This document shows, in pieces, positions 6,940 through 12,696 of a DNA stretch of 29,846 bases; position 1 is the stretch's first letter; each line of letters opens with the position of its first letter. This DNA comes from a virus. The position numbers were made by a program, and so were the translations under genes. The stretch lies in IMG/VR virus record IMGVR_UViG_3300028878_000004, positions 1-29,846 of that record. One strand, 5' to 3'. The notes beneath the pieces are model-generated. The model was not told where the DNA came from. It worked only from the letters and a program-made list of their open reading frames with translations, and searched no databases.

Positions 6940-7344
6940 ATGTCCACTACGACCGAAGAGATCGTGCGCGAGGAGCAGGAAGAGCACGAGGCCGAGATCG
7001 AGGCCGACGGCGCCGCGCACGACGAGGAGCCGAAGACCGAGCTCTTCGACAAGTCCGAATACGAGCGCGAGGACCTGGCGCTACCGAAGGTCGACGGCGA
7101 GGGGGTCGACAAGATCGGGATCAAGTTCTCGGGCACGGTGCTGCTCGATCGTGGGAACCCGGCCGACGTCGCCCTGATCCGCAAGATGCGCCTCGGCGCA
7201 GATGTGACCTTGAACGTCGAGGCCACCTGCGCCGCGAAGGCGCACAAGTTCACGACCTCCCGCGAGGGCGAGCTCGACGCGGTCGTCCTCGAGCACGCGG
7301 CCAGGGTGCACACCGTCTACCGGCCCGCCGGCGAGGACCTCTAG
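6940..7344 (+). CDS. acidic phage protein of unknown function (134 aa)
   Basis: Unrecognised. The first 45 residues are extremely acidic (many EE, DE), probably disordered. The remainder (about 46-130) looks like a compact beta domain (KIGIKFSGTVLLDRG, LGADVTLNVEATCAAKAHKFTTS, ELDAVVLEHAARVHTVYR). It has a strong ribosome-binding site (AAAGGAG, 8 bases before ATG), unlike most neighbours, and a 31-bp gap upstream, so it may be highly expressed. It lies between a resolvase and a replication initiator; a DNA-mimic or recombination accessory role is conceivable but unsupported. Confidence 0.72.
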   Translation: MSTTTEEIVREEQEEHEAEIEADGAAHDEEPKTELFDKSEYEREDLALPKVDGEGVDKIGIKFSGTVLLDRGNPADVALIRKMRLGADVTLNVEATCAAKAHKFTTSREGELDAVVLEHAARVHTVYRPAGEDL

Positions 7345-7349
7345 CCGCG

Positions 7350-7847
7350 GTGGCGCGAACGCACGGCAGGATCAAGGTCTCGATCTGGGACAGCGGCTCG
7401 GACTTTCGCGAGCTCTCCCGCGATGCCCAGTGGGCCTACATTCTTCTCATCTCGCAGCCGGGGATGACGATGTGCGGGACGCTCCCGTACACCCCGAAGC
7501 GCTGGGCACGCTTTGCACGAGGGCTCTCGATGGAGCGGGTCGAGGAAGCGATCCGCGAGCTCGAGCAGGGCTGGTATGTCGTCGTCGATCGCGAGAGTGA
7601 CGAGCTACTCGTTCGAACGATGGTCAAGCACGACCAGGCCTGGCGCCTGCCGAACCTCGTCATTCGGGCTCGGCGGCAGTTCTCCGAGATCGAGTCGCAG
7701 GTGATTCGTGATTACCTGGCCGATCGTCACAAGTGGCTCGTCAATGGAGCGATGGACGCGAGTGCCATTGAGCGGTACGAGGAGGAGAAGGCGCTTGAAC
7801 AGGCATCCGAACGACCGTTGCCCATGGGTATGCGAATGGACATGTGA
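7350..7847 (+). CDS. winged-helix replication initiator-like protein
   Basis: Protein of 165 aa whose N-terminal about 110 residues resemble the winged-helix domain of phage replisome organisers (lambda O/DnaD-like). It begins with RIKVSIWDSGSDFRELSRDAQWAYILLISQ, then LPYTPKRWARFARGLSMERVEEAIRELEQGWYVVVD and LLVRTMVKHD. A charged helical tail follows (SEIESQVIRDYL...AIERYEEEKALEQ). Its last codons (PMGMRMDM) are made by a 12-bp tandem repeat continuing past the stop, the arrangement seen where an initiator gene contains its own iterons. GTG 7350 lies 5 bp after the previous stop. The stop overlaps a GTG (7844). No helicase or loader is visible next to it. Confidence 0.7.
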   Translation: MARTHGRIKVSIWDSGSDFRELSRDAQWAYILLISQPGMTMCGTLPYTPKRWARFARGLSMERVEEAIRELEQGWYVVVDRESDELLVRTMVKHDQAWRLPNLVIRARRQFSEIESQVIRDYLADRHKWLVNGAMDASAIERYEEEKALEQASERPLPMGMRMDM

Positions 7848-7883
7848 ATGGCTATGCGAATGGCTATCCGGATGCCTATTCGA
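7824..7883 (+). repeat. five 12-bp tandem repeats, candidate origin iterons
   Basis: Five consecutive 12-bp units: ATGGGTATGCGA, ATGGACATGTGA, ATGGCTATGCGA, ATGGCTATCCGG and ATGCCTATTCGA. They span the 3' end of the initiator gene and the bases just after it. Position and period suit binding sites for the initiator. They are A+T-richer than their surroundings. Confidence 0.7.
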
Positions 7884-7919
7884 ATCGTGCGCGTGATCGC
7901 GCGAGGGCGCGCGCGGACA

Positions 7920-7961
7920 GTTCCTGTTCCTGTTCCTGTTCCTGTTCCTGTTCCTGTTCCA
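7920..7961 (+). repeat. GTTCCT hexamer array
   Basis: Six perfect GTTCCT units followed by GTTCCA, beginning 36 bp after the 12-bp repeats. One strand is purine-rich and the other pyrimidine-rich, which favours unusual structure or strand separation. It may be part of the replication origin or simply a slippage-prone low-complexity tract; copy number is probably variable. Confidence 0.8.
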
Positions 7962-7969
7962 GCCAAGCC

Positions 7970-8284
7970 ATGAACGTTCACTACAGCTCGAGAGAGATGG
8001 CCGAATCGCTTTTCTCGGAGATGGGCCTGCGTGGCGAGGCGTTGCGTTTGGCTTGGCTGGCATTCGACGAAGCACCGGAAGGAACGGTCGAGATCGCCCT
8101 CGCTGCCTTCGAGGGCCGCAGCCCAGCCGGTCTCTTCACCTTCAAGCGCGAGCAGGGCGAGCACAGGCAGGGTGTCGGTGGTCAGCGGCGCACTGGCTGG
8201 CGGATGGTGCGGGGCACGCACAGCGCGAGTTACGTTCGCGACCCGAAGGGCGTCGATGTGCTGCCGGCGGGACATGAGCAGTGA
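7970..8284 (+). CDS. protein of unknown function (104 aa)
   Basis: Unrecognised. From ATG 7970 the protein reads MNVHYSSREMAESLFSEMGLRGEALRLAWLAFDEAPEGTVEIALAAF, mostly helical, then a basic segment and SYVRDPKG. An alternative GTG at 7844 overlaps the initiator stop (GTGA) and would add 42 residues encoded by the two repeat arrays, including an alternating Ser-Cys run; that extension looks like read-through of repeats, but the frame is open. The stop overlaps the next GTG. Its position directly after the candidate origin suggests a replication-linked role. Confidence 0.6.
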   Translation: MNVHYSSREMAESLFSEMGLRGEALRLAWLAFDEAPEGTVEIALAAFEGRSPAGLFTFKREQGEHRQGVGGQRRTGWRMVRGTHSASYVRDPKGVDVLPAGHEQ

Positions 8285-8478
8285 GCCGCAAGGCGAAGAA
8301 GCGCTGGTTCGTCTACAGCCAGCGCGAGGGCGCTGGCCGCTTCACGGTCTATGCGCTGGGCCAGGGCGAGCAGGTCAAGAGACTGCCGAAGGACGCGCTC
8401 GTCTCTGCCGATGGCAACTGGGCCGAGCTGCACGACGAGAAGGGGCTGGTACGGGCATTCGTCAACTGCGCCGTTTGA
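8281..8478 (+). CDS. small basic protein of unknown function (65 aa)
   Basis: Starts at GTG 8281 overlapping the previous stop (GTGA). Basic N-terminus (SRKAKKRWFVYSQ) followed by a short beta-rich domain (GRFTVYALGQGEQVKRLPKDALVSADGNWAELHDEKGLVRAFVNC). It could be a small SH3-like or SPOR-like fold. No motif decides the function. Last gene of the left module: the following 30 bases carry GCGCTACTC, a weak match to the late-gene box, before the small terminase gene. Confidence 0.6.
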   Translation: MSRKAKKRWFVYSQREGAGRFTVYALGQGEQVKRLPKDALVSADGNWAELHDEKGLVRAFVNCAV

Positions 8479-8509
8479 CGGGGGCGCTACTCTCTGTCGT
8501 GGCAGTGTC

Positions 8510-9037
8510 GTGGCTACGTCGTCTTCCAGAGCACGTCGGAAGCCCGGAGGCGGGGGGCCGCGCATCGACTGGAGAGAGGCGAAGGTCTACTACGTCAGAC
8601 TCGGCCCTACCCGGACTTACGCGGAGGTTGAGGCGAGGTTCGGGGTCTCGGAGACATCGATCCGCAAGCACGCTCGGGCTGAGGGCTGGCGGGAAACAGC
8701 AGCCACTCACGACGCCCAGGTCGAACGTCGCCTGCTCGACCGGGCAGTACGCTCCCATGTCGAGCGAGCCGATGTCTTCCAGCGCATCGCCGACGAGTAC
8801 GCCGACCAGCTGCAGGAGCGTCTGCTTGAGAAGGCGCTCGACATCAAGCTTTCCGACTTTCCTGGGATCGCGAAGACCGCCGCTCTGTTTGCAGGCGAGC
8901 CAACAGACCGCGTCTCCTTCGATGAGATGCAAACCGGCTTCCGCACGCTGCTCGAGATCGCAGCCCGCTACGTCCCGAAGAGCAAGCGCCCGGAGTTCGT
9001 GGCCGAGGTGAACGAGGCATTGGGGCCGAGCGAATGA
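8510..9037 (+). CDS. small terminase subunit-like HTH protein
   Basis: Candidate TerS (175 aa), which would recognise the packaging site and load the large terminase. The N-terminal part has a helix-turn-helix with the TerS-like pattern TYAEVEARFGVSETSIRKHARAEGWRE, followed by a long helical region (about 60-130) suited to oligomerisation and a C-terminal KSKRPEFVAEVNEALG. GTG 8510 is used; the frame continues upstream to 8351 but overlaps the preceding gene there. Located two kilobases before TerL. The stop overlaps the next ATG (ATGA). Alternative: a general HTH regulator. Confidence 0.68.
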   Translation: MATSSSRARRKPGGGGPRIDWREAKVYYVRLGPTRTYAEVEARFGVSETSIRKHARAEGWRETAATHDAQVERRLLDRAVRSHVERADVFQRIADEYADQLQERLLEKALDIKLSDFPGIAKTAALFAGEPTDRVSFDEMQTGFRTLLEIAARYVPKSKRPEFVAEVNEALGPSE

Positions 9038-9237
9038 GCAACTTCGGGGCCGGCGATCTCGAGCAAGCGTTGCCCGAGCCGGAGGGTGTCGCGGTCCCGG
9101 TCGGCGAGTGGGGCGAGCTGCAGGTCTCACGGCGCCACGACTCGATCGCCGCGGCGATCATGATGTACGCCTTCGCCTTCTTCGTCTGCGGCATCCTCGC
9201 CGTCGTTCTGATCGTTGCGGCCCGGTGGGCGATATGA
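9034..9237 (+). CDS. small membrane protein (67 aa)
   Basis: Unrecognised single-pass membrane protein. An acidic soluble N-terminus (about 1-36) is followed by a long hydrophobic helix (AAAIMMYAFAFFVCGILAVVLIVAARW, about 39-65) that ends the protein. Overlaps neighbours at both ends (ATGA at 9034 and ATGA at 9234). The topology, with a hydrophobic helix at the C-terminus, is compatible with a holin or pinholin-like factor or a membrane-anchored regulator. No lysis partner is adjacent. Confidence 0.62.
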   Translation: MSNFGAGDLEQALPEPEGVAVPVGEWGELQVSRRHDSIAAAIMMYAFAFFVCGILAVVLIVAARWAI

Positions 9238-9500
9238 AGGCGTCGGCGACCGAGACGATCGACCACTACGAGCTGCTCTGCCGCGTTGTCCGTAACCGCG
9301 GCTGGAAGGTGCTGCTGCACTCCGACCACTTCGGCGGCAAGCCATCCGGCGAGGAGCTCGACTCCCAACTGACGATGCTCGAGGTCACGAACGGCGGCGA
9401 GATGATCGCTCGGGTGACGCTCCTTCCGCCCGATCGACTGCCCGATGTTGCACTGACCGTCTTGCAGCGGATGAAGAAGGCGGGACTGCTCAGCAAGTGA
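9234..9500 (+). CDS. small soluble protein of unknown function (88 aa)
   Basis: Starts at ATG 9234 overlapping the previous stop. The protein (MKASATETIDHYELLCRVV, then WKVLLHSDHF, LTMLEVTNGGEMIARVTLLPPDRLPDVALTVLQRMKKAGLL) looks like a small alpha/beta domain. No known family, cysteines paired for metal, or membrane segment. The stop overlaps the ATG/GTG cluster that begins the sigma-like gene. Upstream in-frame extension to 9108 is rejected because it runs antiparallel to no signal and lies over the membrane protein gene. Confidence 0.62.
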   Translation: MKASATETIDHYELLCRVVRNRGWKVLLHSDHFGGKPSGEELDSQLTMLEVTNGGEMIARVTLLPPDRLPDVALTVLQRMKKAGLLSK

Positions 9501-10240
9501 GCATGCTCACCGCGACCTTCGCGCTTCGTGACATCGACGATGTCGAGGCCCTCTGCCGAGGCGTGATCCGTGAAGTCACCGGCTCACGAACACCTCGAGG
9601 AAGAGGCGATCGTACGACCCGGCGGGGCTCTGGCGGCACCGTTGCGCTGACCCCGTCCGAATTCGACGACAGCCTGCGCCACCTGCTCGGCCAGGCGTGG
9701 ATAGAGGAGGAGAAGTTTGAGGAGCGACCAGGCATTGTCTTCCGACCCTGGCTCTATAAACGGCTCCGTGACCGGCTCATCGACTACTGGCGCTCGCCGG
9801 CCATGTTCGGACGGCACGGACAACACCGGCTCCCCGAGCTCGGATCCGAGCGGCGCGACGCGGCTGCGGCATCCGGCGTCGATGACTGCGATGCTGGAGA
9901 CGATCGACTGGGTGAGCCTGCCGATAGAGCAGCAGCAGACGCTGCGCTCACTCGGCTCACTACTTGCGGAGGGCTTCTCGCGCTCGGAGATCTCGGCGAA
10001 GACGGGCAAGACCGAGACCCAGGTGGCAGTGGAGATCCGCGAGCTGGCCGAGGTGCTGCTCGCTCACTCGGGCGAGCTCGAGCTGCAGCTGCGCGCCCGG
10101 GTCGAGTCGCTTCGCCGGCGTTCGTCGACTGCCTGAACTGCGGCTGGCGCACCTATCGGCAGGCTCCGAACGGGATGCCCGGCTGGCACTGGCCCGAGCG
10201 TTGCCCCGGCTGCAGGGCGGCACTCGAGGCTGCGGCGTGA
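9497..10240 (+). CDS. sigma-70 region 2-like protein, frame runs into zinc ribbon
   Basis: Open frame of 247 codons with three parts. Residues about 1-110 look like a sigma-70 region 2: DSLRHLLGQAW, then FRPWLYKRLRDRLIDYWRSP, similar to the F-x-x-W/Y-x-x-x-R-L-R-x-R-x-x-D pattern of group 3 sigma factors. Residues about 120-205 are Ala/Gly/Asp/Arg-rich low-quality sequence over which a different frame (9882-10136) encodes a sigma region 4-like HTH. The last about 38 residues are a convincing zinc ribbon (CLNCGW, later ERCPGC) whose stop overlaps the nuclease start (GTGA). Either a frameshift joins regions 2 and 4, or base errors split once separate genes. N-terminal similarity is moderate. 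Confidence 0.55.
   Translation: MSMLTATFALRDIDDVEALCRGVIREVTGSRTPRGRGDRTTRRGSGGTVALTPSEFDDSLRHLLGQAWIEEEKFEERPGIVFRPWLYKRLRDRLIDYWRSPAMFGRHGQHRLPELGSERRDAAAASGVDDCDAGDDRLGEPADRAAADAALTRLTTCGGLLALGDLGEDGQDRDPGGSGDPRAGRGAARSLGRARAAAARPGRVASPAFVDCLNCGWRTYRQAPNGMPGWHWPERCPGCRAALEAAA
9882..10136 (+). CDS. sigma-70 region 4-like HTH in a second frame
   Basis: An 84-aa ORF from ATG 9882, in the +1 frame relative to 9497. Residues 9-62 (VSLPIEQQQTLRSLGSLLAEG, then SRSEISAKTGKTETQVAVEIRELAEVL) match a sigma-70 region 4: L-P-x-E-Q-x-x-x-L followed by the -35-binding HTH. Its frame is a shadow before about 9870, and the 9497 frame is a shadow after that point, so together they look like one sigma factor with a frame change near 9830-9882. 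It may instead be a separately started protein. The start sits in an ATGA context, as do many real starts here. The stop is at 10134-10136, just where the zinc ribbon frame becomes coherent. Confidence 0.55.
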   Translation: MTAMLETIDWVSLPIEQQQTLRSLGSLLAEGFSRSEISAKTGKTETQVAVEIRELAEVLLAHSGELELQLRARVESLRRRSSTA

Positions 10241-10578
10241 CCGAGACCTGGGACTGGCCGCGGGCAACGGTCGTCGATCACTACGACGGGGATACCTTCT
10301 ACGCCGACATCGACCTCGGCCTCGAGTTGATCCGTCGTCGCCTACCCGTGCGCCTGGCCGGGATCGACACGCCTGAGCTCCGACCCCTGCAGGCCGGGGC
10401 AAAGGAGGCGCTTGCCTATCTCAAGTCGCTGATCCCGCTCGGCTCGAAGGTGCTGCTCTCCTCGGTCGGCTACGACAAGTATGGACCTCGCATCGATGCG
10501 ATCGTCTCTCGGCCCGACGGGCTGAATGTGAACGAGACGATGGTCACCGCGGGCCACGCCGTCCACAAGGACTACTAG
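10237..10578 (+). CDS. staphylococcal-nuclease-like (TNase) nuclease
   Basis: OB-fold calcium-dependent nuclease-like protein, 113 aa, shorter than secreted micrococcal nuclease and without a signal peptide, hence intracellular. Motifs: DGDTFYADIDLG (Asp19), VRLAGIDTPELRP (Arg39, Asp44, Glu47), and GYDKYGPRI. In the usual family motif the Arg follows YG directly (YGR), whereas here a Pro separates them, so the third catalytic position is shifted by one residue. VNETMVTAGHAV completes the fold. GTG 10237 overlaps the previous stop and the gene abuts terL. Phages often have an HNH nuclease beside the terminase; this could fill that slot. Confidence 0.85.
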   Translation: MTETWDWPRATVVDHYDGDTFYADIDLGLELIRRRLPVRLAGIDTPELRPLQAGAKEALAYLKSLIPLGSKVLLSSVGYDKYGPRIDAIVSRPDGLNVNETMVTAGHAVHKDY

Positions 10579-12399
10579 GTGTCGGCCAGCCCGCTCGCAG
10601 AGGCCGCACGACAGGCGACCCGCGAGCTCGAGCTCGAGTGGAAGACCGAGGAGGAGCGCGAGTTCGCGCTGACCGAAGCCGAACGCTATGCCCGCGACCC
10701 CTTCCGCCTGCTCGACGAGGGCAAGGTCTGGATCTGGTCGAAGTTCGACAAGCGCGTCGTCCGCTTCGACCCCTTCCCCTCACAACGAGAGCTGATCGAG
10801 TCCTGGATCGACTGCGAGCACCTCGCGAAGACGGGCCAGCTGCGCTTCCGCAACGTCGCCGACGACAAGTCGCGGCAGATGGGCGAGACCTGGGGGAGTG
10901 CCTACTGCCTGCTCTGGGCGCTGCACTTCCATACGGTCAGCCTCTTCGCCCACCACTACCGCTCGGCCGAGGTCGACGACGGCGGCGAGCGCAACACGTG
11001 GAAGAGCCTCTTCGGGAAGGTGCGCTACATGGACCGGCGGTTGGGTTCGCCGGCCGGGCTCGTCAACCCGTCAGCACGAGCGAAGGTGCCGGGACTCGGC
11101 CAGCTCGCCTTTCGCCCCTACTCTCGCGAGCCGGCCAAGATCGAGAACACGACCCGGGATTCGGTCTGCTACGGCGGCGAGCAGTCGACCGATCCCGGCC
11201 GCGGTGGCTCCTTCGATGGCGTGCTCATCGACGAGGCGGCCTTCGTCCCCTGGGGCGAGAAGGTCCACTCCGCGCTCGATGAGGCCTGCCCAACGGGGAA
11301 GCTCTATCTCTCGACCCCGAACGGCGACGACAACGTCCACGCTCGCATCATCGACGAGCGGCCCGCCGGCTGGCGCGTCCTCCGCCACCACTGGTCGGAG
11401 CATCCGGTCTACCGCCTCGGCCTCCACGTCGCCGGCGTCGAGGCGGGCAAGCAACCGACGAGGGAGATGAGTCGCAACGCGCTCGGCTGCGAGTTGTGCG
11501 AGGGCAATCGCCGCGACCTAGGCTGGGACCCGGCGGCGCCGCTTGCCCATCGCTTCCCGGGCCGGCTGACTTCGCCCTGGTACGACGAGCGAGTGATCGG
11601 CAAGACCGAGGAGCAAGTCGCCCAGGAGCTCGACATCGACCGCGAGCGTGCGCTCCGCGGTCGTGTCTACTCGGAGTTTCAGTCCGAGCTCCACGTCATC
11701 GAGGACGGAATCCCCTTCGACCCGGCCCTGGAGCTCGAGCTCGGCTTCGACTACGGGCTCGACTCGACCGCGATCCTCGTCTTCCAAGACGCCCCGTCCG
11801 AGCTGCGCGTGCTTGCCCTGCTCGAGCGCGGCGACATGTTCGGGACGACCGCGACCCCGGAGGAGAACGCGGCCGCACTACGTGTGCTACTCGCAGCGAT
11901 CGGCGTCGAGGAGCGGCTGACGACGCCCTTCTGGACACGCAAGCTGTACGCGATCGGTGACCCCGCCGGCGACGCACGCGACCTCGCGACCGGCCGCCCC
12001 TGGGTTGAGGCCTACCGCAAACAGGGCTTCTCGCCGCAGCCGCCGCCCTCCCGCTACACGCGCTCGGTCGAGATCTCGATCGCGGCCGTCAAGCGCCTGC
12101 TGCTGGGGACACCGAAGCCGATCCGGATCTGCGGAGTGCGGGCCGCCCGCCTGGCCGAGGCGCTGCGCAACAACCGCTGGCCGACCGACCAGCTGGGGCG
12201 CCGCCGGCCGGGTTCGACGCGGCCGCTCGACGACAAACACAATCATCCCTGTCGAGCACTCGCCTACTACGCGGTGACGAAGTTCCCGCCTCCGCTCGAG
12301 CGCGACGAGGCGGACGGCATCGAGTCCGACCCGGACGCCGATCGGCGCGTGCGGGACGGGGTCATCGACCCCGGCATCTCCTACGGGATGAAGCTGTGA
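10579..12399 (+). CDS. large terminase subunit (TerL)
   Basis: ATP-driven DNA packaging motor and genome-cleaving nuclease, 606 aa. N-terminal ATPase: Q motif region near residue 66-71 (PFPSQRE), Walker A-like KSRQMGETWG (97-106), Walker B plus catalytic Glu in GVLIDEAAF (Asp218, Glu219), and the coupling motif LYLSTPNG (242-249). C-terminal RNase H-like nuclease: first acidic residue Asp391 in LGFDYGLDSTAIL, a second in AIGDPAGDARD (about 457-467), and a third probably in PLDDKHNHPCRALAYY near the end. GTG 10579 follows the previous TAG directly. The Mu-like head genes that follow fit a gp28-type terminase. Packaging mode cannot be read from this sequence alone. Confidence 0.94.
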   Translation: MSASPLAEAARQATRELELEWKTEEEREFALTEAERYARDPFRLLDEGKVWIWSKFDKRVVRFDPFPSQRELIESWIDCEHLAKTGQLRFRNVADDKSRQMGETWGSAYCLLWALHFHTVSLFAHHYRSAEVDDGGERNTWKSLFGKVRYMDRRLGSPAGLVNPSARAKVPGLGQLAFRPYSREPAKIENTTRDSVCYGGEQSTDPGRGGSFDGVLIDEAAFVPWGEKVHSALDEACPTGKLYLSTPNGDDNVHARIIDERPAGWRVLRHHWSEHPVYRLGLHVAGVEAGKQPTREMSRNALGCELCEGNRRDLGWDPAAPLAHRFPGRLTSPWYDERVIGKTEEQVAQELDIDRERALRGRVYSEFQSELHVIEDGIPFDPALELELGFDYGLDSTAILVFQDAPSELRVLALLERGDMFGTTATPEENAAALRVLLAAIGVEERLTTPFWTRKLYAIGDPAGDARDLATGRPWVEAYRKQGFSPQPPPSRYTRSVEISIAAVKRLLLGTPKPIRICGVRAARLAEALRNNRWPTDQLGRRRPGSTRPLDDKHNHPCRALAYYAVTKFPPPLERDEADGIESDPDADRRVRDGVIDPGISYGMKL

Positions 12400-12677
12400 A
12401 GGTCGAGTTCAGCGACCATGCGCTCGATCGCGTCGCTGACCGCTTCCCGCGCCTTGGCCTCGGAGCAATCGCACGCGAGATCGACGACGCGATCGCCGAG
12501 GGGCGCATCTCGCACACTCCGCCGAGCTGGCGCCTGTCCGAGAAGTTGCCGCAGAAGAACGGCAACGAGTTCGCCTGGAGCAGGCGGCGGGAGCGGATCT
12601 ACGTCCTCGCCCGGCGCCGGCGCGACTACGTCCTGCTCGTGACCTGCATCCAGGGGTCGCTGCGGCAGGTCGCGTGA
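12396..12677 (+). CDS. small protein between TerL and portal (93 aa)
   Basis: Unrecognised small alpha/beta protein: VEFSDHALDRVADRFPRLGLGAIAREIDDAIAEGR, then WSRRRERIYVLARRRRDYVLLVTCIQG. The order of one helix followed by antiparallel strands with basic residues resembles RelE/BrnT-like or DUF4258-like folds, but the specific catalytic residues are not evident. GTG 12396 overlaps the terL stop (GTGA). A conserved DNA word and the portal start follow within 20 bp. A toxin-like or head-assembly role is possible. Confidence 0.68.
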   Translation: MKVEFSDHALDRVADRFPRLGLGAIAREIDDAIAEGRISHTPPSWRLSEKLPQKNGNEFAWSRRRERIYVLARRRRDYVLLVTCIQGSLRQVA

Positions 12678-12684
12678 GCGAGGG

Positions 12685-12696
12685 CGATACTCGGCC
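12685..12696 (+). promoter_or_regulatory. CGATACTCGGCC box 1, before portal
   Basis: Exact copy of the repeated 12-base word, ending directly before the portal GTG at 12697. GATACT resembles a -10 element 5 bases from the start codon. No Shine-Dalgarno sequence and no clear -35. Confidence 0.72.

Noticed and set aside
7848-7973. 41-codon ORF (Val-Pro repeats) across the tandem repeats
   Set aside because: Pure translation of the 12-bp and 6-bp repeats with no independent evidence; listed as repeats instead.
8031-9011. Open frame of 326 codons across 8.0-9.0 kb, plus strand
   Set aside because: Overlaps three better-supported genes in other frames and reads as Ser/Arg-rich shadow sequence.
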